From: Xestospongia muta
Lineage: Eukaryota > Porifera > Demospongiae > Haplosclerida > Petrosiidae
DNA: 64,000 nt
Direction of reading: 5' to 3'
NCBI GenBank assembly: GCA_963693285.1
Contig: OY848929.1
Coordinates: forward strand, 3,164,501-3,228,500
The position numbers and the translations under genes were made by a program. This document shows, one piece after another, positions 1 through 8,030 of the stretch (within the stretch, counting starts at the first letter, position 1; each line of letters opens with the position of its first letter). The notes below the pieces were generated by a model. It had not been told where the DNA came from, searched no databases, and saw nothing but the letters and a program-made list of their open reading frames with translations.

Positions 1-420
1 CAATGTTTTATCAATATTACAGGCTGTAATCTTCTGTAGACTACAGATAATAGGTCAGTCAACTTTAGTCTTACTCTTTGATTTATTTGTGTGTATTTAT
101 CACATTACTCATAAACACTTCATTCTATTCAATGATATCTGACATTACTATATCTACAGGTATTAAATATTACACATATACATTTTATATCTTTTATGTA
201 TCACTGTCAACATAGGCAGATAATTAAGAAAGTAAACATTTTCTCACATAATTTTGTTGTGTTCTCTTTCTTGTTATATTCAGCTTTATATAATATACTA
301 GATAATGTCCAGTTTTGACAAAGCATTTGTCTTGTAGATTATCATATGACATGGTAACATAATCTATTACATAGTGATGGACTCAATTACAATCACAGAT
401 AATGATTCTTGTTCTTCCAG
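1..420. other. AT-rich sequence without a recognised gene
   Basis: This stretch is AT-rich with no long reading frame and no repeat family that I recognise. It probably is intron or 5' flank of the plus-strand gene that follows. Several short AG-ended pyrimidine tracts exist, but none is paired with a convincing donor, so I call no exon here. Confidence 0.4.
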
Positions 421-447
421 ATATACCGCTTGGATATCAGTGTAATG
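421..447 (+). CDS. Possible 27-nt micro-exon upstream of the exon array
   Basis: A pyrimidine-rich acceptor (tgttcttccag) ends at 420 and a donor-like gtaaat starts at 448, enclosing 27 nt. Read with a phase-1 intron on each side, as in the array downstream, it is open (IPLGYQCN). Its centre (cgcttggatatcag) resembles the start of the 60-nt array exons (cgttggacatcag), so it may be a diverged or truncated relative of them. A further possible exon end lies at about 549, before gtaagtatat. The donor here is weak and the exon very short. Transcript data could easily show that it is not used. Confidence 0.25.
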
Positions 448-616
448 GTAAATATATTTAATATCATAATGTACGACTAAACAGTATTACATTATCTTTT
501 ATGTCACTCATACACACACTCGGATACAAGCAGATGAAGCACTCAATTGGTAAGTATATCAATAATATATAAATGCTAACTGCTACTTTGACAACATAAA
601 TTAATACTACAAAATA

Positions 617-661
617 TAATACTGCCAAATGTAATACTGCCAAATGTAATACTGCCAAATG
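617..661. repeat. 15-bp minisatellite, left flank of exon array
   Basis: Three perfect head-to-tail copies of TAATACTGCCAAATG occupy 617-631, 632-646 and 647-661, with degenerate partial units on both sides (from 602 and to about 675). The same motif returns in inverted orientation at 2366-2425, so the pair brackets the mini-exon array. The repeat makes a spurious repetitive reading frame on the minus strand. Confidence 0.85.
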
Positions 662-734
662 TAATGTCGTCAATACAATATTGTAACATCAGTGTATAAT
701 ACATTATTAGTCTTTATTTCTGTTTTTTTTATAG

Positions 735-2320
735 CATCGTTGGACATCAGGATGAAGGCTCAAAACACTCATCTATCTAAAAGAGTCCAGGGATGTAAGT
801 TAACAGCATGCACTACTACTTTAAATTAATTGATAAGACATCATTATTCTTAATTTCTGTTTTAATTTTATAGCATCGTTGGACATCAGGTTCAAGGCTC
901 AAGACACTCATCTATCTAAAAGAGTCCAGAGATGTAAGTTAACAGCATAGACTACTACTTTAAATTAATTGATAATGCATCATTATTCTTCATTTCTGTT
1001 TTAATTTTATAGCATCGTTGGACATCAGGATCAAGGCTCAAGACACTCATCTATCTAAAAGAGTACAGGGATGTAAGTTAACAGCATACACTACTACTTT
1101 AAATTAATTGATAAGACATCATTATTCTTCATTTCTGTTTTAATTTTATAGCATCGTTGGACATCTGGATGAAGGCTCAAGACACTCATCTATCTAAAAG
1201 AGTCCAAGGATGTAAGTTAACAGCATACACTACTACTTTAAATTAATTGATAAGACATCATTATTCTTCATTTCTGTTTTAATTTTATAGCATCGTTGGA
1301 CATCTGGATGAAGGCTCAAGACACTCATCTATCTAAAAGAGTCCAGAGATGTAAGTTAACAGCATAGACTACTACTTTAAATTAATTGATAATGCATCAT
1401 TATTCTTAATTTCTGTTTTAATTTTATAGCATCGTTGGACATCAGGATCAAGGCTCAAGACACTCATCTATCTAAAAGAGTCCAGGGATGTAAGTTAACA
1501 ACATACACTACTACTTTAAATTAATTGATAAGAGATCACTATTCTTAATTTTTGTTTTAATTCTATAGCATCGTTGGACATCTGGATGAAGGCTCAAGAC
1601 ACTCATCTATCTAAAAGAGTCCAGGGATGTAAGTTAACAGCATAAACTACTACTTGAATTAATTGAAAATACATTATTATTCTTAATTTCTGCTTTAATT
1701 CTATAGCATCGCTGGACATCAGGATCAAGGCTCAAGACACTCATCTATCTAAAAGAGTCCAGGGATGTAAGTTAACCGCATACACTACTACTTTAAATTA
1801 ATCGATAAATACATCATTTATTTAATTTCTGTTTTAATTCTATAGCATCGTTGGACATCAGGATCAAGGCTCAAGACACTCATCTATCTAAAAGAGTCCA
1901 GAGATGTAAGTTAACAACATACACTACTACTTTAAATTAATTGATAAGAGATCACTATTCTTAATTTTTGTTTTAATTCTATAGCATCGTTGGACATCTG
2001 GATGAAGGCTCAAGACACTCATCTATCTAAAAGAGTCCAGGGATGTAAGTTAAGAGCATACACTACTACTTTAAATTAATTGATAATGCATCATTATTCT
2101 TTATTTCGTTTTAATTCTTTAGCATCGTTGGACATCAGGATCAAGGCTCAAGACACTCATCTGTCTAAAAGAGTCCAGGGATGTAAGTTAACAGCATACA
2201 CTACTGGTTTAAATTAATTGATATGCATCATTATTCTTAATTTCTGTTTTAATTCTATAGCATTGTTGGACATCAGGATCAAGGCTCAAGATACTCATCT
2301 ATCTAAAAGAGTCTGGGGAT
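735..2320 (+). CDS. Tandem array of twelve 60-nt mini-exons encoding a 20-residue repeat (partial gene)
   Basis: Twelve exons lie at 735-794, 874-933, 1013-1072, 1152-1211, 1291-1350, 1430-1489, 1569-1628, 1707-1766, 1846-1905, 1985-2044, 2123-2182 and 2261-2320. Each follows a T-rich tract ending in AG and is followed by gtaagt. All are 60 nt, so skipping or including any of them keeps the frame. One frame is open in all twelve: two bases complete a codon started in the previous exon (phase-1 introns). It gives the unit SSLDIRIKAQDTHLSKRVQG with small changes. Of the other frames, one has TAA in every copy and one has TGA in copies 1, 4, 5, 7 and 10. The unit is charged, has no cysteine and contains a KR dibasic pair. 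I do not recognise the family. The gene's start, upstream exons and function are not visible. Exon calls are strong, protein role unknown. Confidence 0.72.
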
Positions 2321-2330
2321 GTAAGTTAAC
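735..2330 (+). repeat. 139-bp tandem repeat (60-nt exon plus about 79-nt intron)
   Basis: Exon starts are spaced 139, 139, 139, 139, 139, 139, 138, 139, 139, 138 and 138 bp. The introns are as alike as the exons: each begins gtaagttaac, passes through cactactactttaaattaatt and ends near tttctgttttaatt with tatag. Conservation of intron as well as exon means recent tandem duplication or ongoing gene conversion of the whole unit, not selection on the exon alone. The last copy is the most diverged and runs into the right-hand minisatellite. Confidence 0.93.
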
Positions 2331-2365
2331 AGGATACACTACATCTGACGTGTAATGTAATGACT

Positions 2366-2425
2366 GGCAGTATTACATTTGGCAGTGTTATGTTTGGTAG
2401 TATTACATGTGGTAGTATTACATAG
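2366..2425. repeat. 15-bp minisatellite, right flank, inverted relative to the left one
   Basis: Four 15-bp units at 2366-2380, 2381-2395, 2396-2410 and 2411-2425 follow the pattern ggYagtRttaYRttt. They are reverse complements of the TAATACTGCCAAATG unit at 617-661. They begin about 45 bp after the last mini-exon, so the array lies inside a loose inverted repeat. Confidence 0.8.
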
Positions 2426-3700
2426 TTACCGTAAAAAGTTGGGTATCTGTATGTTATATATCATGCACAATTATATAATCTCTAACAATAGGTAAAGGTA
2501 AGTAAGTATTAGATGATTATGCTTTTAAAAGCAAAGGACAAAGGAGAGTATATCATCCAGAGCAAAAAAGCTGACGAAGTCACAAGCAACTAATTAACAG
2601 TTTGTTGCCAGCCTTATACATACATACATACCAAGGCTTTTTTGGGTGGAAAATGAGACTACTTAAGCATTCGTTAAAAAATAAGGTGTGGTCAAAATAA
2701 GCCACACCCAAAATAGTTAGTAGGTGTGGCTATGAAAGCTTAATGAGTGGGTGTGGTGCTTCTAGTTCGATACAGGTTTGTGTGTGTAGTTTCTATTAGG
2801 GTGTGATGGTATATACCTCACCCATTTCCTACTATCCTCAGGTTTTTTACCTGAAGACTTAACACGTTACCACCTAGCTTGTATCTAGTGCTTTTGGTTG
2901 CATCTGATAATAATGGCCCTTCTTTTTCTAGTACATCTGCTTGTAAATTAATGAATCTCTTTACACACTAGAGCAAAGGTGATTCATCACCTGAAGAGAA
3001 GACTTATTTTGTGAAGTAAACTATGTCCATCGTCCTCTAATGTAACAATCATCATATTCCTATAGGTAACTAGTGTCCTTACCTTTTATGTTGCTAACTC
3101 CACTATGATCACCATGTCCAAAGAAGATTCTATCCACTGTCCCTTAATGTAACCCTCATTGTGTCCAATTGTCAATATTACCATTTAAGTAACCCTATAT
3201 CTTTACCTATTATTGTTCTTAAGTCCACTATGTTCACTGTATCCATTCCCATTCATTGTGTGCTAGTATGTATATGTGTCCTCCTGTGTACACTCCTCTA
3301 AAGAACACTCATTTCAGTATATCCTAAAGTAACGTGTCTTAGTGTATAATTCTTTTGTTGAGTTCTTACATCACCCTGTATTTTAATATAAATAACTGTT
3401 CTGTACACTTTACTTGCGTTCTATTCTTCGATTCCTGTGGCATAAATTTCCACCCTCCTGGTTTTATTCAGACTTGTTCTGTTGTACTATAAATGTACTA
3501 ATTAATTGATATGGCTTGAATTATTTATTCATATATATTTTTGATTTGTATGCATGAATATTTAGCCTTTTCTGATAATACTTAATTGAGTTCTAAGGAT
3601 GATCTTTGCTAACCTCTTCCTTAGAAAATATGTGATTACATTAAGTTACTGTGCTTTCTTTCTTTGATAATATACTTCTAGTCATACTGAACTGATATAG
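2426..3700. other. Non-coding stretch with minor repeats
   Basis: No exon with convincing signals on both sides was found. The stretch holds a short TACA run at about 2618-2632. It also holds degenerate, imperfectly repeated text at about 3015-3260, where phrases such as tccactatg, atgtaaccctcat and cctttacctatt recur on a roughly 100-120-bp spacing. It is most likely intron or intergenic sequence. Confidence 0.4.
2685..2758. repeat. GGTGTGGC-type short inverted motif, possible MITE fragment
   Basis: A perfect 7-bp stem (ggtgtgg / ccacacc, 2685-2691 and 2702-2708) encloses a 10-base loop. Further copies of the word lie at 2723-2730 (ggtgtggc) and 2749-2758 (gggtgtggtg). Such words are typical of small non-autonomous DNA elements in several invertebrate genomes. 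No complete terminal repeats or target duplication could be defined, so the element type is a guess. Confidence 0.3.
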
Positions 3701-3748
3701 TTCTCTGATAACTGTTGTGCAATAGTATCTTTTTAACTATTTCTATAG

Positions 3749-3819
3749 TGACGTTGGTATATATTTCTGCAACAAAGATGATGATCTGGGATGTGACAAT
3801 TATTTTTTGACAACAGTTT
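3749..3819 (+). CDS. Possible 71-nt exon, upstream member of a diverged pair
   Basis: The acceptor ttctatag ends at 3748 and the donor gtaagt begins at 3820. With one leading base the exon is open and reads DVGIYFCNKDDDLGC followed by DNYFLTTV, an acidic, two-cysteine segment. The flanking intron sequence (tatctttttaactat) and the exon itself reappear in diverged form 380 bp downstream. The leading phase (2) does not match the phase-1 exons of the 60-nt array, so it may belong to another transcript or be decayed. Confidence 0.3.
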
Positions 3820-4128
3820 GTAAGTTTATATATTGTATATGTACAAGAGATCTTTATTTCCCTCAGGAGTGTGAAGTCATATTTACGAATAAAATAACAC
3901 AGGTACGACTAAGCGACATTATGGTACTTTATATCCAAAAGAAAAACTTGATTGTATTTCACTAACAGACGTTGCCAAAGACTTCGTATAAAGCAGGTCA
4001 TTTGATTAATTAACAAAATTTTATTTTTAAAAAGTTAACACCCATCATGAATAATTAATTGCCAGACCCAATCATTCATGTCCACGTTCCTGTGTTGTGC
4101 AGTAATATCTTTTTAACTATCTCTATAG

Positions 4129-4187
4129 TGATGTTTGTATTCCGTTTCTGATCTGGAAAGTGACAATATTTTCTGATAACAGTTTGT
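4129..4187 (+). pseudogene. Diverged copy of the exon-like segment at 3749
   Basis: The same intron tail (tatctttttaactat, ctatag), exon start (tgatgtt), exon end (ataacagttt) and donor (gtaagg) as at 3749-3819 are present. The middle has lost about 12 bp and other changes have shifted the frame and removed the aspartate-rich core. Decayed duplicate exon is the simplest reading; an alternative exon is possible. Confidence 0.3.
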
Positions 4188-4189
4188 AA

Positions 4190-4880
4190 GGTCAGATGTT
4201 GTACTCATAATTATGACTGTAGTGTATAAAAGCCAATCCTTGGTATGGATTGCTTCTTCACATTTTATTCTTTAGACGAATATGTCTCTTAGGTAATAGG
4301 ATGACATTTAAAGGATAAATAGATTTGTATTTTTCACATGTGTGACTAGCTCTTCTTTCTGTATACTCCTAAATTTATAGTATCGTTTTAATTATGTCAT
4401 TCCTGATCACCTATATTCAATTGTTCAATACCTTGTAGACATTCCTAGGGTGCCATTACTAGAGAATATTGGACATCACAGCCTGTAGTCCCCTTTCATC
4501 TATATCTATACCTTTAACGTTTAAAAGACCTAATTTAGCCATATCGAAACTATACTGGAAGGGATGGATATTACTACTTGTTCTGGCTGTTTTTAGGTAC
4601 AATGCCCTTAATGGGTGACTTGTTTATATATGTGTGTGTATTGTATATGTATGCATACATATATATAAACATGCATATGTGCTTATTTATTTACTTGATC
4701 TGTTGGATGGACTGATTACCCTACATTGAAAACCATGATGATAATGGTCATGACAAACAATTATTTATTCCCTTAAGATTCAAGATAGCAAACCTGCTGC
4801 AGTTTTAGAGTAACAGGTGAGTGGTACTGGATGTTCATCTGCTAAACCTAACTGTTTCTTAAAGTTTAAAGTTAACACAA
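4190..4880. other. Non-coding stretch with TA/TG-rich patch
   Basis: No supported exon was found. A purine-pyrimidine alternating patch (tatatatgtgtgtgtattgtatatgtatgcatacatat) lies at about 4624-4680. A donor-like caggtgagt at about 4814-4822 has no clear partner acceptor. Confidence 0.35.
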
Positions 4881-4901
4881 GATGAAAAAGAAACTGTGGT
4901 T

Positions 4902-5130
4902 AAATATGATAATTACTTTGACCAAGCATCAGAAAGTGAAGCCGTCTCTCATTAAGCTCAAAGCAGCATGTCCAAGAAAAAGGTATGCTTTCAGCAATTA
5001 TTATTTAAGTTCCCTAAAATATGATAATTATTTTGACCAAGCCTCAGAAAGTGAAGCCGTCTCTCATTAAGCTCAAAGCAGGATGTCCAAGAAAAGGTAT
5101 GCTTCAGCAATTATTAATTAAGTTCCCTAA
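4902..5130 (+). repeat. 115-bp direct tandem duplication with exon-like content
   Basis: The text starting aaatatgataatta at 4902 starts again at 5017, period 115 bp, with few differences. Each copy contains gtctctcattaag followed by ctcaaagcag and ends with a donor-like aaaag then gtatgc. A candidate micro-exon between those signals is 26 nt in copy 1 and 25 nt in copy 2 because of one missing A, so the two copies would leave the downstream frame in different phases. In copy 1 this reading leaves one base (g), which would pair correctly with the two leading bases of the exon at 5877. The exon structure is uncertain; the duplication is certain. Confidence 0.8.
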
Positions 5131-5876
5131 AAAGCTAACTTTGTATTAATTGTATTAAACATAGTAGATAGGAAGCAATTATTATGAATTAAATTAAATG
5201 CTTGTGTTTGCTAAATAGTTGTATTGCACATACAAGTGATTAGGTTTAAAACAGGTAAAGAGCCTAGTTTCAACACATACCTGAGTAAAGTGGTCACACC
5301 TTATTACACAATATTATTTTTAGTGAGTGGTAAGTGGAATTTTGAATAGAAATTGTTGGACTATTAAATTCATATGAATTTGAAGTTGTGCATACTATTT
5401 GTTAGGTGCTACTTGTATGTTAGCCATATTGTTGTAGGACAAAAAGACAACGTGTGACCATATATTCCCTCATCAGTAAACATTCATAACTGATATGTGG
5501 ACAAAACAATAGAACTGTCATTGCTACAATATCCCTTTTTTGGTAAAGTGGGTTGAAGAAGACTTTGAACTAGATGTTCTATACACATCTTATACTGTCT
5601 ATATGTTGAACATTAACCAAATAAATACACTAAGTACACGCTTGTTTATGTACTAAGATAATATGTAGTCTTGGCTGGCTAGAGTGGCTTCTCAGCCAAC
5701 TGAGTACAACATTTACATCCTGTATCAGCAATGTCCTAAGATGGCTATTTATATTCTGGCAATCTTACTGATTGAAAGAAGTTACACTTGGCCAAGATTT
5801 ACAGTATAACTTGGAATATATATATATACTCCTAAATGAACCAATGGGTAACAAAATACTATTGTTTTTACTATAG
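5131..5876. other. Probable intron before the terminal exon
   Basis: AT-rich sequence with no long frame, ending in a pyrimidine-rich acceptor (ttgtttttactatag) directly before the exon at 5877. A short TA run lies at about 5818-5829. Nothing else is recognised. Confidence 0.4.
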
Positions 5877-6067
5877 AAGTAAATTTAGAAATCTTTGATG
5901 AAGATGATGACATTCCTCCTCTTGGTAGCACAGAAAATCTCATTCGTCCTATGACTAAAGATGATCTCCTGGATCAAGCTGTGGATCTGATTGCAATGGG
6001 CTCACAGGACTGGGACGATGATGAAGATGACCAATTAAACATTATTGTACTTTGGTATAATATGTAG
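5877..6067 (+). CDS. Probable terminal exon encoding an acidic C-terminal tail
   Basis: A good acceptor (gtttttactatag) ends at 5876. After two bases completing a split codon, a frame of 62 codons runs to TAG at 6065-6067. It starts VNLEIFDEDDDIPPLG, contains a leucine-rich middle (TKDDLLDQAVDLIAMG), a second acidic cluster (DWDDDEDDQ) and ends hydrophobic (NIIVLWYNM). Such composition is typical of a soluble acidic tail; I do not recognise the family. The entry phase (1) equals that of the 60-nt array exons, but direct splicing from those exons would create TAA, so another exon must lie between, perhaps in the 4902-5130 duplication. The 145-bp satellite starts about 80 bp after the stop, so the 3' UTR probably enters it. 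Confidence 0.55.
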
Positions 6068-6144
6068 TTTTTTGTATAAATGTATATAAATATATCTATA
6101 TTAGTGCTCCTCTGTCTAAAAGGAAAAACGACTTTTAATGTTTC

Positions 6145-7145
6145 TACTCTAAAATAAAATATTTAGACCTTTTTCAAAGTTAAGAAAGTTTAAAAATTAA
6201 CTATCAAAACTGCTTAATTAAGCTGATGTAAAGACTTTAGTAACTTTATCAGTCTACAATCTTTGGATGAAGTAGTTTAAATAGGTAAAAACTATAAAAT
6301 AAACTGTTTAAACTATAAAATAAACTGTTTAGACCTTTTTGATTAAGTTATTCTAAAGAGAATAACTTAATCTATCTTAAATCTTTGGATAAAGTAGTTT
6401 AAATAGGTTAAAACTCTAAATAAACTGTTTAGAGCTTTTTGAAAGTTAAGAAAGTTTAGAAATTAACTGTCATTAAGCTGATTATCAGTCTTAAATGTTA
6501 TAATAAATTAGTTTAAATAAGTTAAAACTCTAAAATAAACTACTCCGAGCTTTAAAAACTTTAGAAATTAACTATTGAAACTGGTTAATTAAGCTGATCT
6601 AAAGAGTTTAGTAACATTATCTCTCTTTAATCTTTGGATGAATTAGTTTAAATATGTTAAAACTCTAAACTAAACTGTTTAGACCTTTTTGAAAGTTAAA
6701 AATGTTTAGAAATTAACTGTCAATACTGCTTTATTAAGCTGATCTAAAGAGTTTAGCAACTTTATTCTCTTAAATCTTTGGATAAAATAGTTTAAATAGG
6801 TTAAAACTCTAAAATAAACTGTTTAGACCTTTTTTAAGTTTAGAAAGTTTAGAAATTAACTGTCAAAACTGCTTTATTAAATCGTTGGATAAATTAGTTT
6901 AAATAGGTTAAATCTCTAAAATAAACTGTTTAGACCTTATTGAAAGTTAAGAAAGTTTAGAAATTAACTGTCAAAACTGCTTAATTAAGCTGATCTAAAA
7001 AGTTTAGCAACTTTGTCAGTCTTAAATCTTTGAATATTGTTGTTTGAATAGGTTAAAACTCTAAAATAAACTGTTTAGAGCTTTTGAAATTTAAGAAAAT
7101 TTAAAATTTAACTCTTAAAACTGCTCAATTAAGCTGATCTATTTA
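6145..7145 (-). repeat. 145-bp satellite, orientation B, diverged edge
   Basis: About seven monomers in orientation B (plus strand reads gctgatctaaagagtttagcaactttatcag and onward). They are much more diverged from the consensus than the units further in, with small indels and lost stretches. The first recognisable text is ctaaaataaaatatttagacc near 6150. This is the boundary between host-gene DNA and the satellite block. Confidence 0.85.
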
Positions 7146-7169
7146 AACTATTTATCTAAAAATGTAAGA
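7146..7169. other. Orientation switch B to A in the satellite
   Basis: Monomers change from orientation B to A across a short degenerate patch (atttaaactatttatctaaaaatg). Neither side is in clean register. Confidence 0.6.
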
Positions 7170-7629
7170 AATGATAGAGTTGCGAAACTCTTTATATCAG
7201 CTTAATTAAGGTGTTTGACAGTTAATTTCTAAACTTTCTTAACTTTCAAAAAGCTCTAAACAGTTTATTTTAGAGTTTTAACCTATTTAAACTATTTTAT
7301 CCAAAGATTTAAGACTGATAAAGTTGCTAAACTCTTTATATCATGTTAATAAAGCAGTTTTGACAGTTAATTTCTAAACTTTCTAAACTAGGTCTAAACA
7401 GTTTATTTTAGAGTTTTAACCTATTTAAACTATTTTATCCAAAGATTTAAGAGGATAAAGTTGCTAAACTCTTTAGATCAGCTTAATAAAGCAGTATTGA
7501 CAGTTAAGGGTTTGTAAACTTTCTTAACTTTCAAAAAGGTCTAAAGAGTTTATTTCAGAGTTTTAACGTATTTAAACTACTTTATCCAAAGATTTAAGAC
7601 CGATAAAGTTGCTAAACTCTTTGTATCAG
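7170..7629 (+). repeat. 145-bp satellite, orientation A, left of PLE copy 1
   Basis: About three orientation-A monomers. The last is interrupted by the retroelement; 7618-7629 (tctttgtatcag) is the left copy of the target-site duplication. Position 7601 is the left breakpoint of the 30,760-bp tandem duplication. Confidence 0.88.
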
Positions 7630-7654
7630 AAGTAGGAATTTTGTTTATCACGTT

Positions 7655-7783
7655 ATTCATATTTAAATATAGAAATTAGTTGAGCTTTATGAACGTGATA
7701 GAATTCTGAAAAAAGATAACAGAACGTTTCGGCCAAAGGCCTTCATCAGCTGTTTATGAAACAATGGAAAAAAATAGTCACTT
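7655..7783 (-). repeat. Left terminal inverted repeat of PLE copy 1
   Basis: Read on the minus strand, this segment (from aagtgact at 7783 through cattgtttcataaa and tgatgaaggc to the AT-rich end) matches 8995-9117 on the plus strand with scattered differences. It is the 3' end of the element in sense orientation and carries the hammerhead-like core. Confidence 0.82.
7708..7755 (-). ncRNA. Hammerhead-ribozyme-like core, PLE 3' end, copy 1
   Basis: On the minus strand the order is aaacag, CTGATGA, a, GGCC-TTT-GGCC (4-bp stem II, 3-base loop), GAAAC, a short loop, then ATC and a T-run. This is the order of a type I hammerhead with minimal stem III, a ribozyme class reported in PLE terminal repeats. 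The conserved CTGATGA and GAAA are intact. Two weaknesses are visible: an unpaired A before stem II, and A where G is expected before the UC of the cleavage site. Stem I pairs aaacag with tttttt with one mismatch. Activity is doubtful in this copy. Confidence 0.5.
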
Positions 7784-7982
7784 ATATAGCAAATGCATGA
7801 TGTTTACAATTATTATGTAGGCCAGACATTGTCCTAGGGAGATAGAGAAGGATGCTAATTTGTACCATGTTGGAGATCAAGAGCATAGAGTTGTACCACG
7901 AGGCAGGAAATGAACGCGAACTGGTTAATTAATTGTGGGAGTGGCTATAAGTTATAAAGATCGTTTACTGCAGAATAGAGAA

Positions 7983-8029
7983 GTCCAGGTAGGATTGATG
8001 ATTAAGCCTGGATCAGAGTTGATGGTGTT
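7983..8029 (-). pseudogene. Out-of-frame remnant of the PLE protein C-terminus
   Basis: One base out of frame with the main reading frame, the minus strand reads NTINSDPGLIINPTWTSLF and reaches a stop shortly after. This looks like the NRD-G-x-x-(I/L)-x-P-x-W type tail found at the end of many PLE proteins. The stretch that normally links it to the GIY-YIG core appears deleted. Confidence 0.5.
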
Positions 8030-8030
8030 G

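Noticed and set aside
464..673. Minus-strand 69-codon reading frame with a repeated LHLAV pattern
   Set aside because: It is the translation of the 15-bp minisatellite at 617-661; the repetition is a property of the DNA repeat, and no splice or start context supports a gene.
1569..1628. Alternative reading frame HRWTSG of the mini-exons
   Set aside because: A TGA occurs in that frame in five of the twelve exons, including this one, while the chosen frame has no stop in any.
735..2320. Relationship between the 139-bp exon unit and the 145-bp satellite
   Set aside because: The periods are similar, but the sequences share no alignable text, so the similarity of length is taken as chance.
4882..5070. 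Plus-strand 62-codon frame starting MKKKLWLNM
   Set aside because: It runs through both units of the 115-bp duplication and across donor-like gtatgc, changes frame between units, and does not join in frame to the exon at 5877. Treated as duplication content, not a gene.
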